Part shown: one piece after another, positions 7,899 through 16,143 of the stretch
How positions within the stretch are numbered: position 1 is the stretch's first letter
Layout of the letters: every line of letters starts with the position of its first letter
DNA from: Bryobacteraceae bacterium
Lineage (GTDB): Bacteria; Acidobacteriota; Terriglobia; Bryobacterales; Bryobacteraceae
Assembly: GCA_030041495.1 (NCBI GenBank)
Contig: JASHNT010000047.1
Coordinates: 1-35,620 of the forward strand
DNA length: 35,620 nt
Direction of reading: 5' to 3'
The notes under the pieces: model-generated
The model's input: only the letters and a program-made list of their open reading frames with translations
Databases searched by the model: none
What the model was told of the DNA's origin: nothing
Position numbers and translations under genes: made by a program

Positions 7899-9461
7899 GT
7901 GAAGCTTGCCTCTTTAAGGGTCCGCCGCACAACGGAGCCTAGCGCGGCCGGACCGAGTGGGCATTCGCGCTGGACGAAGGCCGCGCCGGCCCTGTTCCGC
8001 TCCCGTCTGACCGCGCCCTTGCTACTGCTCGCGGTCCTCGGACTTGGACTTTCCGGCATCCGCCGTAGCCTGTGGCTGGACGAATCCTGGGTGGCGAATT
8101 CGATTCAAGTCCCCACGCTTTCCGCCATGTTCCACTACACGGGCTGGCTGCAAGTCACTCCCCCTGTTTTTCTGCTGCTGGCGCGAGCTGCCGTGCATCT
8201 CACCGGCCCCTCCAACGCGGCGTTTCGCATCGTTCCTCTTCTGTTCAGCCTCGCCGCCGCGGGACTGATGCTAGCCGCGGCGCGACGAGTGTTGACACCG
8301 GCTTTGGCCGCGCTTGCTACCGCGCTTGTGGTTTTCGATCCCACTGCCATCGAATACTCGCACACCTTGAAACCCTACAGTGCGGAGCTTGCTGTGGTGG
8401 CGTGCTTGCTGCTGCTGACCATCCGCTTCTTGGAACGCCCCGATTCACGGCGCTTCGCGTCACTCGCCGCCGCCGTGGCCTTTGCGATTCCTCTGGCCTA
8501 CTCCTCCGTGTTTCTTGTTCCCGGCATCGGGCTCGCCGTTTTCTTTTCCGAAAAGCGTCGCGGGGTATTCTTAAGCGCCCTTGCCGGAACCGTCTTCCTG
8601 GCCACTTATTGGTTTTCGATCCGGCCCAACTTCACCCCGGGACTGCACAGTTTTTTTGCGAGCGGAAGTAGCGCGAGCCTCGGTCTGCTCGCCGCGCTGG
8701 CATTCTGCATAGTGGCTGCGGCCCGCACCGGACGAACTCTCATGCGCAGCGAAGCCGGGCGAAACAGGCAAGCATCGCAAAGAACGTGGACCAGTGCCGT
8801 CTGCCTCCTCCTCTGTCTGTTGCTCGCCGCCAGCGGAGCCCTCGGCTGGTACCCGCTCTCAAATCGCACTCGCCTGTTTGCGCTGCCGTGCTTCGTTCTG
8901 GCGGCGACGATGCTGATCGAAGATGTGCTCTCAAGAATCGCGACCCGCAGGCTGATGGACATCGCCGCAGCAGCTCTGGCGATTGGAGTCGCGGGATTTG
9001 CCATCGCCGGGCACATCACGGGCCCTGGGGAAACTTACGAAGAAGATTTCGACGGAGCAGTCGCTTTCCTGGCCCATTATGCCGCGCCCTCAGACATGAT
9101 CCTGGTCCACGCCTGTTGTAAGGAAGGTTTCCTTCTCTATTCGCGAATGGATCACTGGAATCCGCCGCATCTCGTGTTCGGCGATACCGGATGGCCGTGC
9201 TGCGTCCCAGGCAGGAACGCAGCCGCCGGTTCGTCCACCACGGTAGCGGTTGTACGCGACGTCGACTCAAAGGTTCCGCGCGGCTACTCCGGCCGCGTCT
9301 GGCTGCTCTACACCACTCGCTCTACACACTGGAGCTACACCGGCTTCGACGAAGGCAACCTGTGGCGCGGTCATCTATGGGACCGAGGCTGTCTACCGGG
9401 GCCATACATCCGCTTCGCCAATCTCGCTGTCAGTCCCATGAACTGTGCCCCGGCGCGGTAG
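7899..9461 (+). CDS. GT-C-like integral membrane protein (glycosyltransferase family 39-like)
   Basis: About 520 residues with some nine or ten hydrophobic segments followed by a soluble C-terminal domain of about 150 residues. Just after the first membrane segment comes RRSLWLDESWVANS (Asp61-Glu62), the acidic pair expected in the first periplasmic loop of GT-C lipid-linked-sugar transferases such as the ArnT/PMT group. 'YTGWLQVTPPVFLLLAR' is also typical of bacterial family members. It may transfer a sugar from a polyprenyl carrier at the outer face of the membrane; donor and acceptor are unknown. The start is uncertain: GTG 7899 is the first plausible one, but it overlaps the GGAGG at 7894-7898. 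The open frame extends back to 6933 only as antisense of lhgO. Confidence 0.7.
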   Translation: MKLASLRVRRTTEPSAAGPSGHSRWTKAAPALFRSRLTAPLLLLAVLGLGLSGIRRSLWLDESWVANSIQVPTLSAMFHYTGWLQVTPPVFLLLARAAVHLTGPSNAAFRIVPLLFSLAAAGLMLAAARRVLTPALAALATALVVFDPTAIEYSHTLKPYSAELAVVACLLLLTIRFLERPDSRRFASLAAAVAFAIPLAYSSVFLVPGIGLAVFFSEKRRGVFLSALAGTVFLATYWFSIRPNFTPGLHSFFASGSSASLGLLAALAFCIVAAARTGRTLMRSEAGRNRQASQRTWTSAVCLLLCLLLAASGALGWYPLSNRTRLFALPCFVLAATMLIEDVLSRIATRRLMDIAAAALAIGVAGFAIAGHITGPGETYEEDFDGAVAFLAHYAAPSDMILVHACCKEGFLLYSRMDHWNPPHLVFGDTGWPCCVPGRNAAAGSSTTVAVVRDVDSKVPRGYSGRVWLLYTTRSTHWSYTGFDEGNLWRGHLWDRGCLPGPYIRFANLAVSPMNCAPAR

Positions 9462-9489
9462 CGCAGCCGGGCCGGATGGGTCCGGGCGC

Positions 9490-9495
9490 TATACT
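9490..9495 (+). promoter_or_regulatory. Candidate -10 element (TATACT) of the cytochrome gene
   Basis: TATACT ends 10 bases before the ATG at 9506, implying a very short leader. No convincing -35 is present 16-18 bases upstream. Confidence 0.3.
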
Positions 9496-9505
9496 GCGAA
9501 TAGCG

Positions 9506-10201
9506 ATGCAACGCACTCTGCTCGCGCTCGCGGTTCTTGGCTGCGGCCAGGTCTGGGCCCACGACATCATCACCACCCCGATCACCTTCGACCGCGAGAT
9601 CCTTCGCATCGTCGATTCCCGCTGCGCCTCGTGCCATCGCCCAGGAGGTTCGGCTTTCTCGCTCCTGACCTATAAAGACGCGCGCCCTTGGGCCGAGGCG
9701 ATCAAGGAAGAGGTCCTTGCGCGGCGAATGCCTCCCTGGGGCGCAGTGAAAGGCTTCGGCGATTTTCGCAACGATCAGGCTTTGACACCGGAGCAGCTCG
9801 AGCTCATTGTGAGCTGGGCCGATGGCGGCGTTCCGGAAGGAGACGATAAAGACATCCCGCCCGCGCCGAAGCTCGATGCCTCGGCGGCCGCGGCTCCGCC
9901 CAAAGGCTCGCTCACCGTCAGCGGCGATTTCACCGTCAAGAGCGAATTCACGCTCGACGGGTTATGGCCGCAGCATGTCCCGGATAAAGCTTCGTTCCAG
10001 GTGACCGCTCTGCTTCCCGACGGCAGCCTTCAGCCGCTGCTGTGGATTGAGGAGTACAAGCCCGCCTGGGGTCACCCCTTCCTGTTGCGCAATCCTCTAG
10101 ATCTGCCGAAGGGAACGGTGATTCAAGGCATTCCCAAAGACGCCGGCGTGACTTTGCTAAAAGCGGCGCCTGGTACGGCCGCGGTTAACCCAGCTCGGTA
10201 A
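9506..10201 (+). CDS. Secreted monohaem c-type cytochrome
   Basis: A 231-residue protein with signal peptide MQRTLLALAVLGCGQVWAH and one haem motif, Cys40-Ala-Ser-Cys43-His44, followed by RPGGSAFSLLTYKDARPWA. A likely distal ligand is Met75 in RRMPPWGA. This N-terminal module (about residues 25-115) matches the cytochrome module found in acidobacterial and planctomycete secreted proteins, often joined to Cu-dependent monooxygenase-like domains. The C-terminal half (about 130-231) is beta-rich and unassigned. The start at 9506 gives a clean signal peptide. The gene converges on the metal-binding-domain gene, and the two stop regions overlap by 17 bases. Confidence 0.75.
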   Translation: MQRTLLALAVLGCGQVWAHDIITTPITFDREILRIVDSRCASCHRPGGSAFSLLTYKDARPWAEAIKEEVLARRMPPWGAVKGFGDFRNDQALTPEQLELIVSWADGGVPEGDDKDIPPAPKLDASAAAAPPKGSLTVSGDFTVKSEFTLDGLWPQHVPDKASFQVTALLPDGSLQPLLWIEEYKPAWGHPFLLRNPLDLPKGTVIQGIPKDAGVTLLKAAPGTAAVNPAR

Positions 10202-11057
10202 CCGGCACGTCGAAGTGCGCCAGGTTCACCACGCCTTTACGCTGGAACTGCACCCACACCCGATAACCGCGCGCGCGAGGGAAGGTTACGTCGAACTGCA
10301 CTTCGGGACCTCCGTCGGCGATGAACGGATGGGTGTGGATCATGTCCACCAGATCGTCGCTAGCCACCAGCATGTGCCCCCACGCTCCCAGCCATTTCTC
10401 GAACCCGTCAGCCGGATCCAGCTTGAAATGAAGCTGCGTGGTGAACGCGGCGATCGGTTGCACCGGATCGGTCCAGAACGAGACCTGCATGTTTTCGGCG
10501 CTTTTGGCCGAATAATCCTTGGCGATCTGAATCGGCGCGGGAGCCGGGCCCGGCACCAGCACGGTCTTGGCGATCAACTGCGGCGTCGCGCCATCAGGAT
10601 AGAAATCGCTCAGGATGCGATACATGCCCCCCTGGGGGAACTTGATGGTGTAGTCGAAGCTGCCGTCGGGCTGATAGACCGGATGGTCATGCAGGAAAAA
10701 CTTCATGTCCTGGCTGACCACGTACATGTGATACAGCTTCTCGTGCACCGTCTGGAACGCCGTCACTTGGCGATCTTTATAAGGATCGTGCACGGCGAAC
10801 TCCAGCTTGACCGGCTCACCTGCCTTGATCGCCCGCGGAGTCGTGGTCAGGTCGAGGTGATATTCGACCTGGTCTGGAACCCCGGAGACCAGCTTCATGC
10901 CGCAGCGCTTGCAGACGCCGGGTTGATTGGAGCGCACGTCCGGATCCATCGGGCAGGAGTAAACCGTCTCCTGCGCGCGCAGAAGAGCCGGAAACGGGGC
11001 CAGCGCCGCGAGGCGCGCCGCGAATTGGCGCCGGTTTATTCCTTGCGGGGACCGCAT
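10185..11057 (-). CDS. Secreted protein with N-terminal heavy-metal-binding domain
   Basis: A 290-residue protein. The first 28 residues look like a Tat-type signal (NRRQFAARLAALAPFPALLRAQ, twin Arg at 9-10). Residues 33-57 form a small metal-binding domain: VYSCPMDPDVRSNQPGVCKRCGMKL, with Cys35, Cys49 and Cys52, as seen in copper- and heavy-metal-efflux proteins. The rest (about 65-290) is beta-rich and contains many His and Met residues (KLYHMYVVSQDMKFFLHDHP, 'MIHTHPF'). The twin-arginine signal would suggest export in folded, perhaps metal-loaded form. Its 3' end overlaps the cytochrome gene. A role in copper binding or transfer is inference. Confidence 0.75.
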   Translation of the reverse strand: MRSPQGINRRQFAARLAALAPFPALLRAQETVYSCPMDPDVRSNQPGVCKRCGMKLVSGVPDQVEYHLDLTTTPRAIKAGEPVKLEFAVHDPYKDRQVTAFQTVHEKLYHMYVVSQDMKFFLHDHPVYQPDGSFDYTIKFPQGGMYRILSDFYPDGATPQLIAKTVLVPGPAPAPIQIAKDYSAKSAENMQVSFWTDPVQPIAAFTTQLHFKLDPADGFEKWLGAWGHMLVASDDLVDMIHTHPFIADGGPEVQFDVTFPRARGYRVWVQFQRKGVVNLAHFDVPVTELG

Positions 11058-11112
11058 ACGTCGATTATGTTACTCCTGTTGACGCCCGTCCACCATCCCC
11101 TACTGTCCGTAC

Positions 11113-11143
11113 TTGAGGTTCGCCGGAAATCCTTTGCTATACT
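11113..11143 (+). promoter_or_regulatory. Candidate promoter of the rpmH cluster
   Basis: TTGAGG at 11113-11118 and TATACT at 11138-11143 are separated by 19 bases, slightly longer than ideal. The transcript would have a leader of about 100 bases before rpmH. I see no DnaA boxes in 11058-11247. Confidence 0.45.
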
Positions 11144-11247
11144 GGTTGCGTAGCCGTTGTCGGCCGATGTTACGGGTGCGCCCGCGCTTTTCTTGCGTCA
11201 CGCGCCTCAAAGCCCCGATCACGGAAAGCCCGGGAGAGTCCTCGAAC

Positions 11248-11418
11248 ATGCCTAAAAGAACGTTTCAACCGAATAATCGCAAGCGCGCCAAAAAGCATGG
11301 ATTTCGCGCCAGAATGGAGAGCAAGGACGGCCGGGCGGTGCTGGCGCGGCGGCGGGCTCGCGGACGTCACAAGCTGACGGTGAGCGACGAAAGAGCCGTC
11401 CGCTACGCGCACGCCTAG
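11248..11418 (+). CDS. rpmH: 50S ribosomal protein L34
   Basis: The 56-residue product begins [20 protein letters not shown] and carries the full L34 signature up to 'ARGRHKLTV'. L34 usually ends about there (44-46 residues); here an extra 11 residues, [11 protein letters not shown], follow. A GGGAGAG lies about 9 bases before the ATG at 11248. It is the first gene of the rpmH-rnpA-yidD-yidC-jag-mnmE cluster. Confidence 0.97.
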   Translation: MPKRTFQPNNRKRAKKHGFRARMESKDGRAVLARRRARGRHKLTVSDERAVRYAHA

Positions 11419-11458
11419 CTCCGGGAAGCCCGGGCGCTCCTTTCCCCGGTCGTCCCGG

Positions 11459-11785
11459 ATTTTACGCTCGGCCGACTTCCGGCATGTTTATGATCACGGA
11501 TTCCGCGTCTCCGGCCCGCTGTTCGCCGCCTTCTGCAAGGCACGCGGTGAGATCGCATTGGAGCCGGGCCCGCGCATTGGACTCACCGTTCCGCGCGCTC
11601 TCGGCGGAGCCGTGGTCCGCAACCGCATCAAACGCCGTCTGCGCGAAGCCTTCCGCCTGCATCGCGATGAGATCGCGCCGCAGTGGGACATCGTTCTCAA
11701 TCCGCGCCGCGCGGCGCTCCATGCCTCTTTCGCCGAAATCGAGCGTGAAATGGGAAAAGTGATCGAAAGATGCAACTCGCGCTAA
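11459..11785 (+). CDS. rnpA: Ribonuclease P protein component (no standard start codon)
   Basis: The frame contains the RnpA family pattern: ILRSADFRHVYDHGFR, 'PRIGLTVPRALGGAVVRNRIKRRLREAFR' (the RNR motif), and ends at 11785. It binds the RNase P RNA for tRNA 5' maturation. The conserved domain starts at about 11462, but the frame is open from 11384 and has no ATG, GTG or TTG before TTG 11558. That TTG would remove the first third of the fold. I give ATT at 11459 as a candidate start (108 residues, close to the usual 110-120); an upstream ACG or CTG-like start, a frameshift from rpmH, or a sequence error are alternatives. A hairpin (CCGGG-AAG-CCCGG, 11421-11433) lies in the gap after rpmH. 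It overlaps yidD by 16 bases. Confidence 0.8.
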   Translation: MLRSADFRHVYDHGFRVSGPLFAAFCKARGEIALEPGPRIGLTVPRALGGAVVRNRIKRRLREAFRLHRDEIAPQWDIVLNPRRAALHASFAEIEREMGKVIERCNSR

Positions 11786-11976
11786 TCCTCCTTCGTATCT
11801 ACAAGCGGTGGATCTCCCCGGCTTTGCCCTCGGCGTGCCGCTATCACCCCACCTGCTCGGAATACATGATGGAAGCGATCGAACGCTACGGGCTGGCGCG
11901 CGGAATCGGCAGGGGGATCCTGCGTCTGCTGCGCTGCCATCCTTTTCATGAGGGAGGGTTCGACCCGGTCCGCTGA
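11770..11976 (+). CDS. yidD: Membrane protein insertion efficiency factor YidD
   Basis: A 68-residue protein with the complete family signature: amphipathic start LALILLRIYKRWISP, then SACRYHPTCSEYMMEAIERYG, and the end HPFHEGGFDPV. It acts at the inner face of the membrane and helps YidC-dependent insertion. The gene overlaps rnpA by 16 bases and precedes yidC by 15, so it is surely translated from the cluster mRNA. Confidence 0.95.
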   Translation: MQLALILLRIYKRWISPALPSACRYHPTCSEYMMEAIERYGLARGIGRGILRLLRCHPFHEGGFDPVR

Positions 11977-11991
11977 CGCGGATGGTCCGCT

Positions 11992-13713
11992 ATGGAGAAA
12001 AAAGAACTCTCGATGGAGGTTCGCCTCCTGCTCGCGTTCGTGCTGGTAGGGCTGATCCTTTTTCTCACGCCCTATTTCTATAAGCAGCCGCCTCCGGCGC
12101 CCGAAGCGAAAGTAACCCCGCCTGTCCCCGCGGCTACGCAGAAATCCAACGCGATTCCGGTTCCGGTGACGGCGCCGGCCGCGTCCAACACGCCGGCTCC
12201 GCCTCCCGCCGAAGTTCCCGGCGCGATCGAGGCTCCGGAAGAGAAGACCTTCGCCATCGACACGAATTATTACCACGTCGAGTTCGACAATCGCGGCGCC
12301 GTGATCCATCGCTGGCAGCTCAAGAAATTCCGCAATCACGACTTCGGCTCGAAGGTTCCCGTCCCAGTTGACCTGGTCAACGCCGCTTCGCTTTCCAAGG
12401 TCCCGGCTCCGTTTTCGGTCGCCTTCAAGCAGGATCAGCATCCCTCCACCGATCCCAATACTCGCCTGTTCCAGGTCCAGCGCCCGGACGATCTCAGTGT
12501 GATCTTCGAATTCTCCGACGGGCACATGGACGTGAAGAAATCCTTCAAATTCCTGAAGGACAGTTACCTGGTCGCGGTCGACTCCAACGTCACCCAAGAC
12601 GGCGCGCCGCTACCTCATTCCTTAAGCTGGCGCGGCGGCTTCGGCGATGAAACCGATAACAACGCCGTCACCAACCAGCACGCGCTGTACTACGACACCG
12701 TCAACTCCAAGCTCAACGTGAAGCAGGTCAAGGAAGCCAAAAACGGTCCCGCATCCTGGGCGGGGCAGTTCTCCTTCGCGGGACTCGAGGATCACTACTT
12801 CGCCGCCGTCTTCATGCCCGAAGGCCGCTCGCTGGTGGAGCTCACGGCGTTCTCCGACAATCTTCCCGACGCCGCCGGCAAGGATCAGGCCCGCATCGGC
12901 GCAGCGGTAGGCGGCGAAGGCTCCAATAGTTTCACGCTGTTCGCCGGACCCAAGGATTACAACCTGCTGGGCAAGATCGATCCCAAGCTGGAAGCGCTGA
13001 TCGACTGGAGCTACGTCGGCGTGAGCCTGGCCTTCCTCGGCAAACCCCTGTTTGTAATGCTGGCCTGGACCGCGGATCATCTCACGCACAACTACGGCTG
13101 GGCCATTGTGCTGGTGACCGTCGCCATCAACACCGTCCTGTTCCCTCTGCGCCTTTCGCAGTTGAAATCCTCGCGCAAGATGCAGGCGATTCAGCCGCTC
13201 ATCAAGCAGCTCAACGAAAAGTATAAAAGCCTTCCACTCAAGGATCCCCGCCAGGCCGAAAAAAACCAGGAGACGATGGATCTCTACAAGAAGCACGGCA
13301 TCAATCCTCTGGGCGGATGCTTGCCCATGCTGATCCAGCTTCCGATCCTGGTGGCGTTCTATAAAGTCTTGGCGGTGATGATCGAGCTGCGCGGCGCAAG
13401 CTGGCTGTGGGTGCACGATCTCTCGCAGCCGGAAACCCTGGCCATTCGTGCGCTGCCGGTAATCCTGATCGTCACCCAGTATCTTCAGTCCAAGATGACC
13501 CCGCAGCCCGGCGTCGATCCCTCCCAACAGCGCATGATGATGTTGCTGATGCCCGTCATGATGGGTTACATTTTCTATTTCTTGTCTTCGGGGCTGGTAT
13601 TATACTACTTGACCAGTAACTTGGTGGGCATCGCGCAGCAAGTCATTTTGAATCGCGCTACACCGGCGCCTGCTCCGGTGGAAGTCAAGCCCGCGTCCAA
13701 GAAAAAGAAATAG
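11992..13713 (+). CDS. yidC: Membrane protein insertase YidC
   Basis: The 573-residue product has the Gram-negative form: an N-terminal membrane segment (about residues 7-28), a Pro/Ala-rich linker (about 30-85), and a large periplasmic domain (about 85-330, with FAIDTNYYHVEFDNRGAVI). The conserved five-helix insertase domain follows from about residue 340, including YGWAIVLVTVAINTVLFPLR and the cytoplasmic loop 'SSRKMQAIQPLIKQLNEKYK'. It ends in a Lys-rich tail useful for ribosome contact. It inserts and folds inner-membrane proteins, alone or with SecYEG. The jag gene starts 9 bases after the stop. Confidence 0.97.
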   Translation: MEKKELSMEVRLLLAFVLVGLILFLTPYFYKQPPPAPEAKVTPPVPAATQKSNAIPVPVTAPAASNTPAPPPAEVPGAIEAPEEKTFAIDTNYYHVEFDNRGAVIHRWQLKKFRNHDFGSKVPVPVDLVNAASLSKVPAPFSVAFKQDQHPSTDPNTRLFQVQRPDDLSVIFEFSDGHMDVKKSFKFLKDSYLVAVDSNVTQDGAPLPHSLSWRGGFGDETDNNAVTNQHALYYDTVNSKLNVKQVKEAKNGPASWAGQFSFAGLEDHYFAAVFMPEGRSLVELTAFSDNLPDAAGKDQARIGAAVGGEGSNSFTLFAGPKDYNLLGKIDPKLEALIDWSYVGVSLAFLGKPLFVMLAWTADHLTHNYGWAIVLVTVAINTVLFPLRLSQLKSSRKMQAIQPLIKQLNEKYKSLPLKDPRQAEKNQETMDLYKKHGINPLGGCLPMLIQLPILVAFYKVLAVMIELRGASWLWVHDLSQPETLAIRALPVILIVTQYLQSKMTPQPGVDPSQQRMMMLLMPVMMGYIFYFLSSGLVLYYLTSNLVGIAQQVILNRATPAPAPVEVKPASKKKK

Positions 13714-13722
13714 GACCAGACG

Positions 13723-14379
13723 GTGGCCGACAAAAAGCTTACCCTTTCCGAAGACGCGCCGCGCATTGAGGAGTTCCTCGATACCGTGCTCGACCTAGCT
13801 GACTTCGATGTGGATTTCGAGGTCAGTGAAGGCGAAACTCTTCATCCCGATTTCGAGAATCCCGACCTGGTGGCCCGCTTCACCGGCCCTGACGTCGATC
13901 TCTTGCTCGCCAACAAGGCCGACTTGTTGCTGGCCCTGGAGCAGCTCACCATGGAGGTGTTGCGGCTGGCGCCCGAGGAGCACTCGCGCATCTGCTTCGA
14001 CGCCAACGACCATCGCATGCTGCGCATCCAGGAGCTGCGCATGAGCGCGCAGGCCGCGGCCGAGCGCGTCAAGAAAACCCGCATGCCCTTCCACTTTAGC
14101 CCCATGAACAGCCGGGAGCGCCGCATTCTGCACCTGGCCTTGCGTGGGGAAACCGAAGTGCGCAGCGAAAGCGTCGGCGAAGGGCCTATCCGGCAAGTGG
14201 TGGTGGTGCCCGCCGACATGAAGACTCTGCCCGAGCCGATCCGCCCTCCGCGCCCCCGTCCGGAAGACGATCGCCCGCGCGACCGCGACCGCCGCGGCGG
14301 ACATGGACACGGCGGCGGCCGGGATCGTCGCGGCGGACATGGACATGGCGGCGGCCGGGACCGCGGCCCCCGCCGCTAA
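13723..14379 (+). CDS. khpB: KH/R3H RNA-binding protein (Jag/KhpB family)
   Basis: The 218-residue product has a KH-like domain (about residues 10-85) and an R3H domain (about 90-165, with HRMLRIQELRMSAQAAAERV and 'FHFSPMNSRERRILHLAL'). This is the Jag/SpoIIIJ-associated family, and the position right after yidC is the conserved one. The N-terminal Jag_N domain is absent. The last 50 residues are an Arg/Gly/His-rich tail built from a 12-residue repeat (RGGHGHGGGRDR). Start is GTG 13723, 9 bases after yidC. It likely binds RNA in the cytoplasm near the translation and insertion machinery. Confidence 0.9.
   Translation: MADKKLTLSEDAPRIEEFLDTVLDLADFDVDFEVSEGETLHPDFENPDLVARFTGPDVDLLLANKADLLLALEQLTMEVLRLAPEEHSRICFDANDHRMLRIQELRMSAQAAAERVKKTRMPFHFSPMNSRERRILHLALRGETEVRSESVGEGPIRQVVVVPADMKTLPEPIRPPRPRPEDDRPRDRDRRGGHGHGGGRDRRGGHGHGGGRDRGPRR
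14295..14366 (+). repeat. Two tandem 36-bp repeats in the khpB tail
   Basis: Two nearly identical 36-base units (starting at 14295 and 14331) encode the repeated Gly/His/Arg peptide. Only a few pyrimidine changes separate them, so the duplication is recent or copy number may vary. Confidence 0.8.
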
Positions 14380-14392
14380 AAACCCGGAACAG

Positions 14393-14398
14393 TACACT
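14393..14398 (+). promoter_or_regulatory. Candidate -10 element (TACACT) for mnmE
   Basis: TACACT lies in the 36-base gap between khpB and mnmE, 17 bases before the GTG start. No -35 is evident, and mnmE may simply be read from the upstream promoter. Confidence 0.2.
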
Positions 14399-14415
14399 CA
14401 TTCCCCGATTTTGCC

Positions 14416-15765
14416 GTGCATCTGAAGGATACGATTGCCGCTGTCTCGACCCCTCCCGGCCGAGGCGGCCTCGGCGTGATTCGCCTTTCCGGCGCCCAGG
14501 CCCGCGAAATCGCCGCACGCGTTCTCCGCTTCCCCGGCGAGCACGAATGGCGCCCGTGGTCTGTCTCCCTTGCCGAACTTCCCGGCGAAGACGGCGCGGC
14601 AGTCGACCGCGTCATCGTCACCTTCTTTGCCGGGCCCCGCTCCTACACTGCCGAAGACGTTATCGAAATCTCTTGCCACGGCTCGCCCGCCGTTCTGCGC
14701 TACGCCTTGGAGCGCCTTTGCGCCGCTGGCGCCCGCCTGGCCGAGCCCGGTGAGTTCACCCTCCGCGCTTACGTGAACGGCCGCATCGATCTTCCGCAAG
14801 CTGAAGCCATCCGCGACCTGATCGAAGCCACCACTCTCTATCAAGCCCGCATCGCCGCGCGCCAGGCCGAAGGCTCCGTCTCGCGCCGTCTCCAGCCCGT
14901 CAAGCAGCGTCTGCTCGATTTGATCGCGCTGCTCGAAGCCGGCATCGACTTTGCCGAAAACGACATCGACGTCGCCTCTCCGGAAGAAATCCTCCAGCGC
15001 ATCGAGCCCATTCATGCCGCCGTCACCGCGCTCATCTCCAGCTTCACCTACGGCAAGCTGGTGCACGATGGGTTCACCCTGGCCATCGTCGGCCGGCCCA
15101 ACGTCGGCAAGAGCAGCCTCTTCAACCGGCTGCTGGAGCAGGACCGCGCCATCGTCACGGAAATTCCGGGGACCACGCGGGATCTTGTATCGGAATCCTC
15201 CTCCATCGACGGCATCCCGGTGCGCTTTCTGGATACCGCCGGAATCCGCACGAGCCAGAATCGCGTCGAATCGCTCGGCATCGAGCGCAGCTACCAGGCC
15301 ATGGCCGACGCCGACTTGACTCTTGTGGTCCTGGATGCCTCCGAGCACCTGACGCCGGAGGATCAGGAAATCCTCCAGCGGGCACGCGAGCAAGGGCGGT
15401 TCCTGCTCGCGGCGAATAAGTCCGATCTCCCACGCGCAACCGCCGTCGAAAATGCCATCGCGGTGTCCGCTCTCACCGGCGAAGGCATCTCCGCATTGCG
15501 CACGGCAATTATTCAAACCCTCGCCCCGCACGGCCAGATCGAGCAAGAAGACGGATTCATTACCACCCTGCGCCATGAGCAACTGTTGAAGGAATCGCGC
15601 GAAGCCCTGGAGCAAGCCCGCCGCGCCACGGAAATCGGCATCCCGCATGAGATGCTGCTGCTCGATCTCTACGCCGCCCTGCGTCCCATTGATGCGATTA
15701 CCGGAGCCACCACGGCCGACGACATCCTCAATCGCATCTTTTCAACGTTTTGTATCGGGAAATAA
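14416..15765 (+). CDS. mnmE: tRNA modification GTPase MnmE (TrmE)
   Basis: The 449-residue product has all the family parts. An N-terminal folate-binding domain starts [23 protein letters not shown] helical domain follows. The embedded G domain has [12 protein letters not shown] (G1), GTTRD (G2), DTAG (G3) and NKSD (G4). The C-terminal end is FCIGK, whose Cys is needed for catalysis. With MnmG it installs the carboxymethylaminomethyl group on U34 of certain tRNAs. The start is GTG at 14416. mnmG does not follow, which departs from the common order; the next gene is convergent. Confidence 0.97.
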   Translation: MHLKDTIAAVSTPPGRGGLGVIRLSGAQAREIAARVLRFPGEHEWRPWSVSLAELPGEDGAAVDRVIVTFFAGPRSYTAEDVIEISCHGSPAVLRYALERLCAAGARLAEPGEFTLRAYVNGRIDLPQAEAIRDLIEATTLYQARIAARQAEGSVSRRLQPVKQRLLDLIALLEAGIDFAENDIDVASPEEILQRIEPIHAAVTALISSFTYGKLVHDGFTLAIVGRPNVGKSSLFNRLLEQDRAIVTEIPGTTRDLVSESSSIDGIPVRFLDTAGIRTSQNRVESLGIERSYQAMADADLTLVVLDASEHLTPEDQEILQRAREQGRFLLAANKSDLPRATAVENAIAVSALTGEGISALRTAIIQTLAPHGQIEQEDGFITTLRHEQLLKESREALEQARRATEIGIPHEMLLLDLYAALRPIDAITGATTADDILNRIFSTFCIGK

Positions 15766-15767
15766 GT

Positions 15768-16082
15768 CTACGGCTCGATCGCAAATCCCGTAACGCCGTC
15801 CGCTGTATTGGTGATGACCACCACTTGCGGCTCCGCCGGGTCTGGCGTTGCCTGTGCGGATGCGTCCGGGCTGTGGACCGGCAGAGGAGGGACAGGAATT
15901 TCAAGAGTGGGCTGGTCCAGGTAGACGATGCGGACGAAGAGCGGTTTGCCCTCCAGGTGGGTCATCTTAAACGTGACCTCCGGAGCGGGAGCCGGAGCAG
16001 GTCCGGCGGCAGTTTTCAAAATCTCAGGCGAATGCGCAATCGCCCCACCAGCCGCAAACGCGATCAAGAATAGCAGTCCCAC
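15768..16082 (-). CDS. Small secreted hypothetical protein
   Basis: A 104-residue product with a signal peptide (MGLLFLIAFAAGGAIAHS), an Ala/Pro stretch, then VTFKMTHLEGKPLFVRIVYLD and a Pro-rich middle. AAGG sits about 6 bases before the GTG at 16082, which supports expression. It ends 2 bases from the mnmE stop, facing it. I do not recognise the family. Confidence 0.55.
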   Translation of the reverse strand: MGLLFLIAFAAGGAIAHSPEILKTAAGPAPAPAPEVTFKMTHLEGKPLFVRIVYLDQPTLEIPVPPLPVHSPDASAQATPDPAEPQVVVITNTADGVTGFAIEP

Positions 16083-16143
16083 TCACCCTTGATCGGCTGC
16101 CGCTGGGTAGGAAATTAGGGCTGAAATCGTCTTAGGCAGCGAC

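Noticed and set aside
11058-11247. Replication origin next to rpmH
   Set aside because: No DnaA boxes and no dnaA or dnaN gene are visible; rpmH alone is not enough.
11558-11785. TTG start for rnpA
   Set aside because: It would remove the conserved LRSADFRHVYDHG region and leave a 75-residue protein too short for the RnpA fold.
12622-13527. Minus-strand frame opposite yidC, and 14398-15648 opposite mnmE
   Set aside because: Both are shadows of conserved genes with unnatural Gly/Asp/His-rich content.
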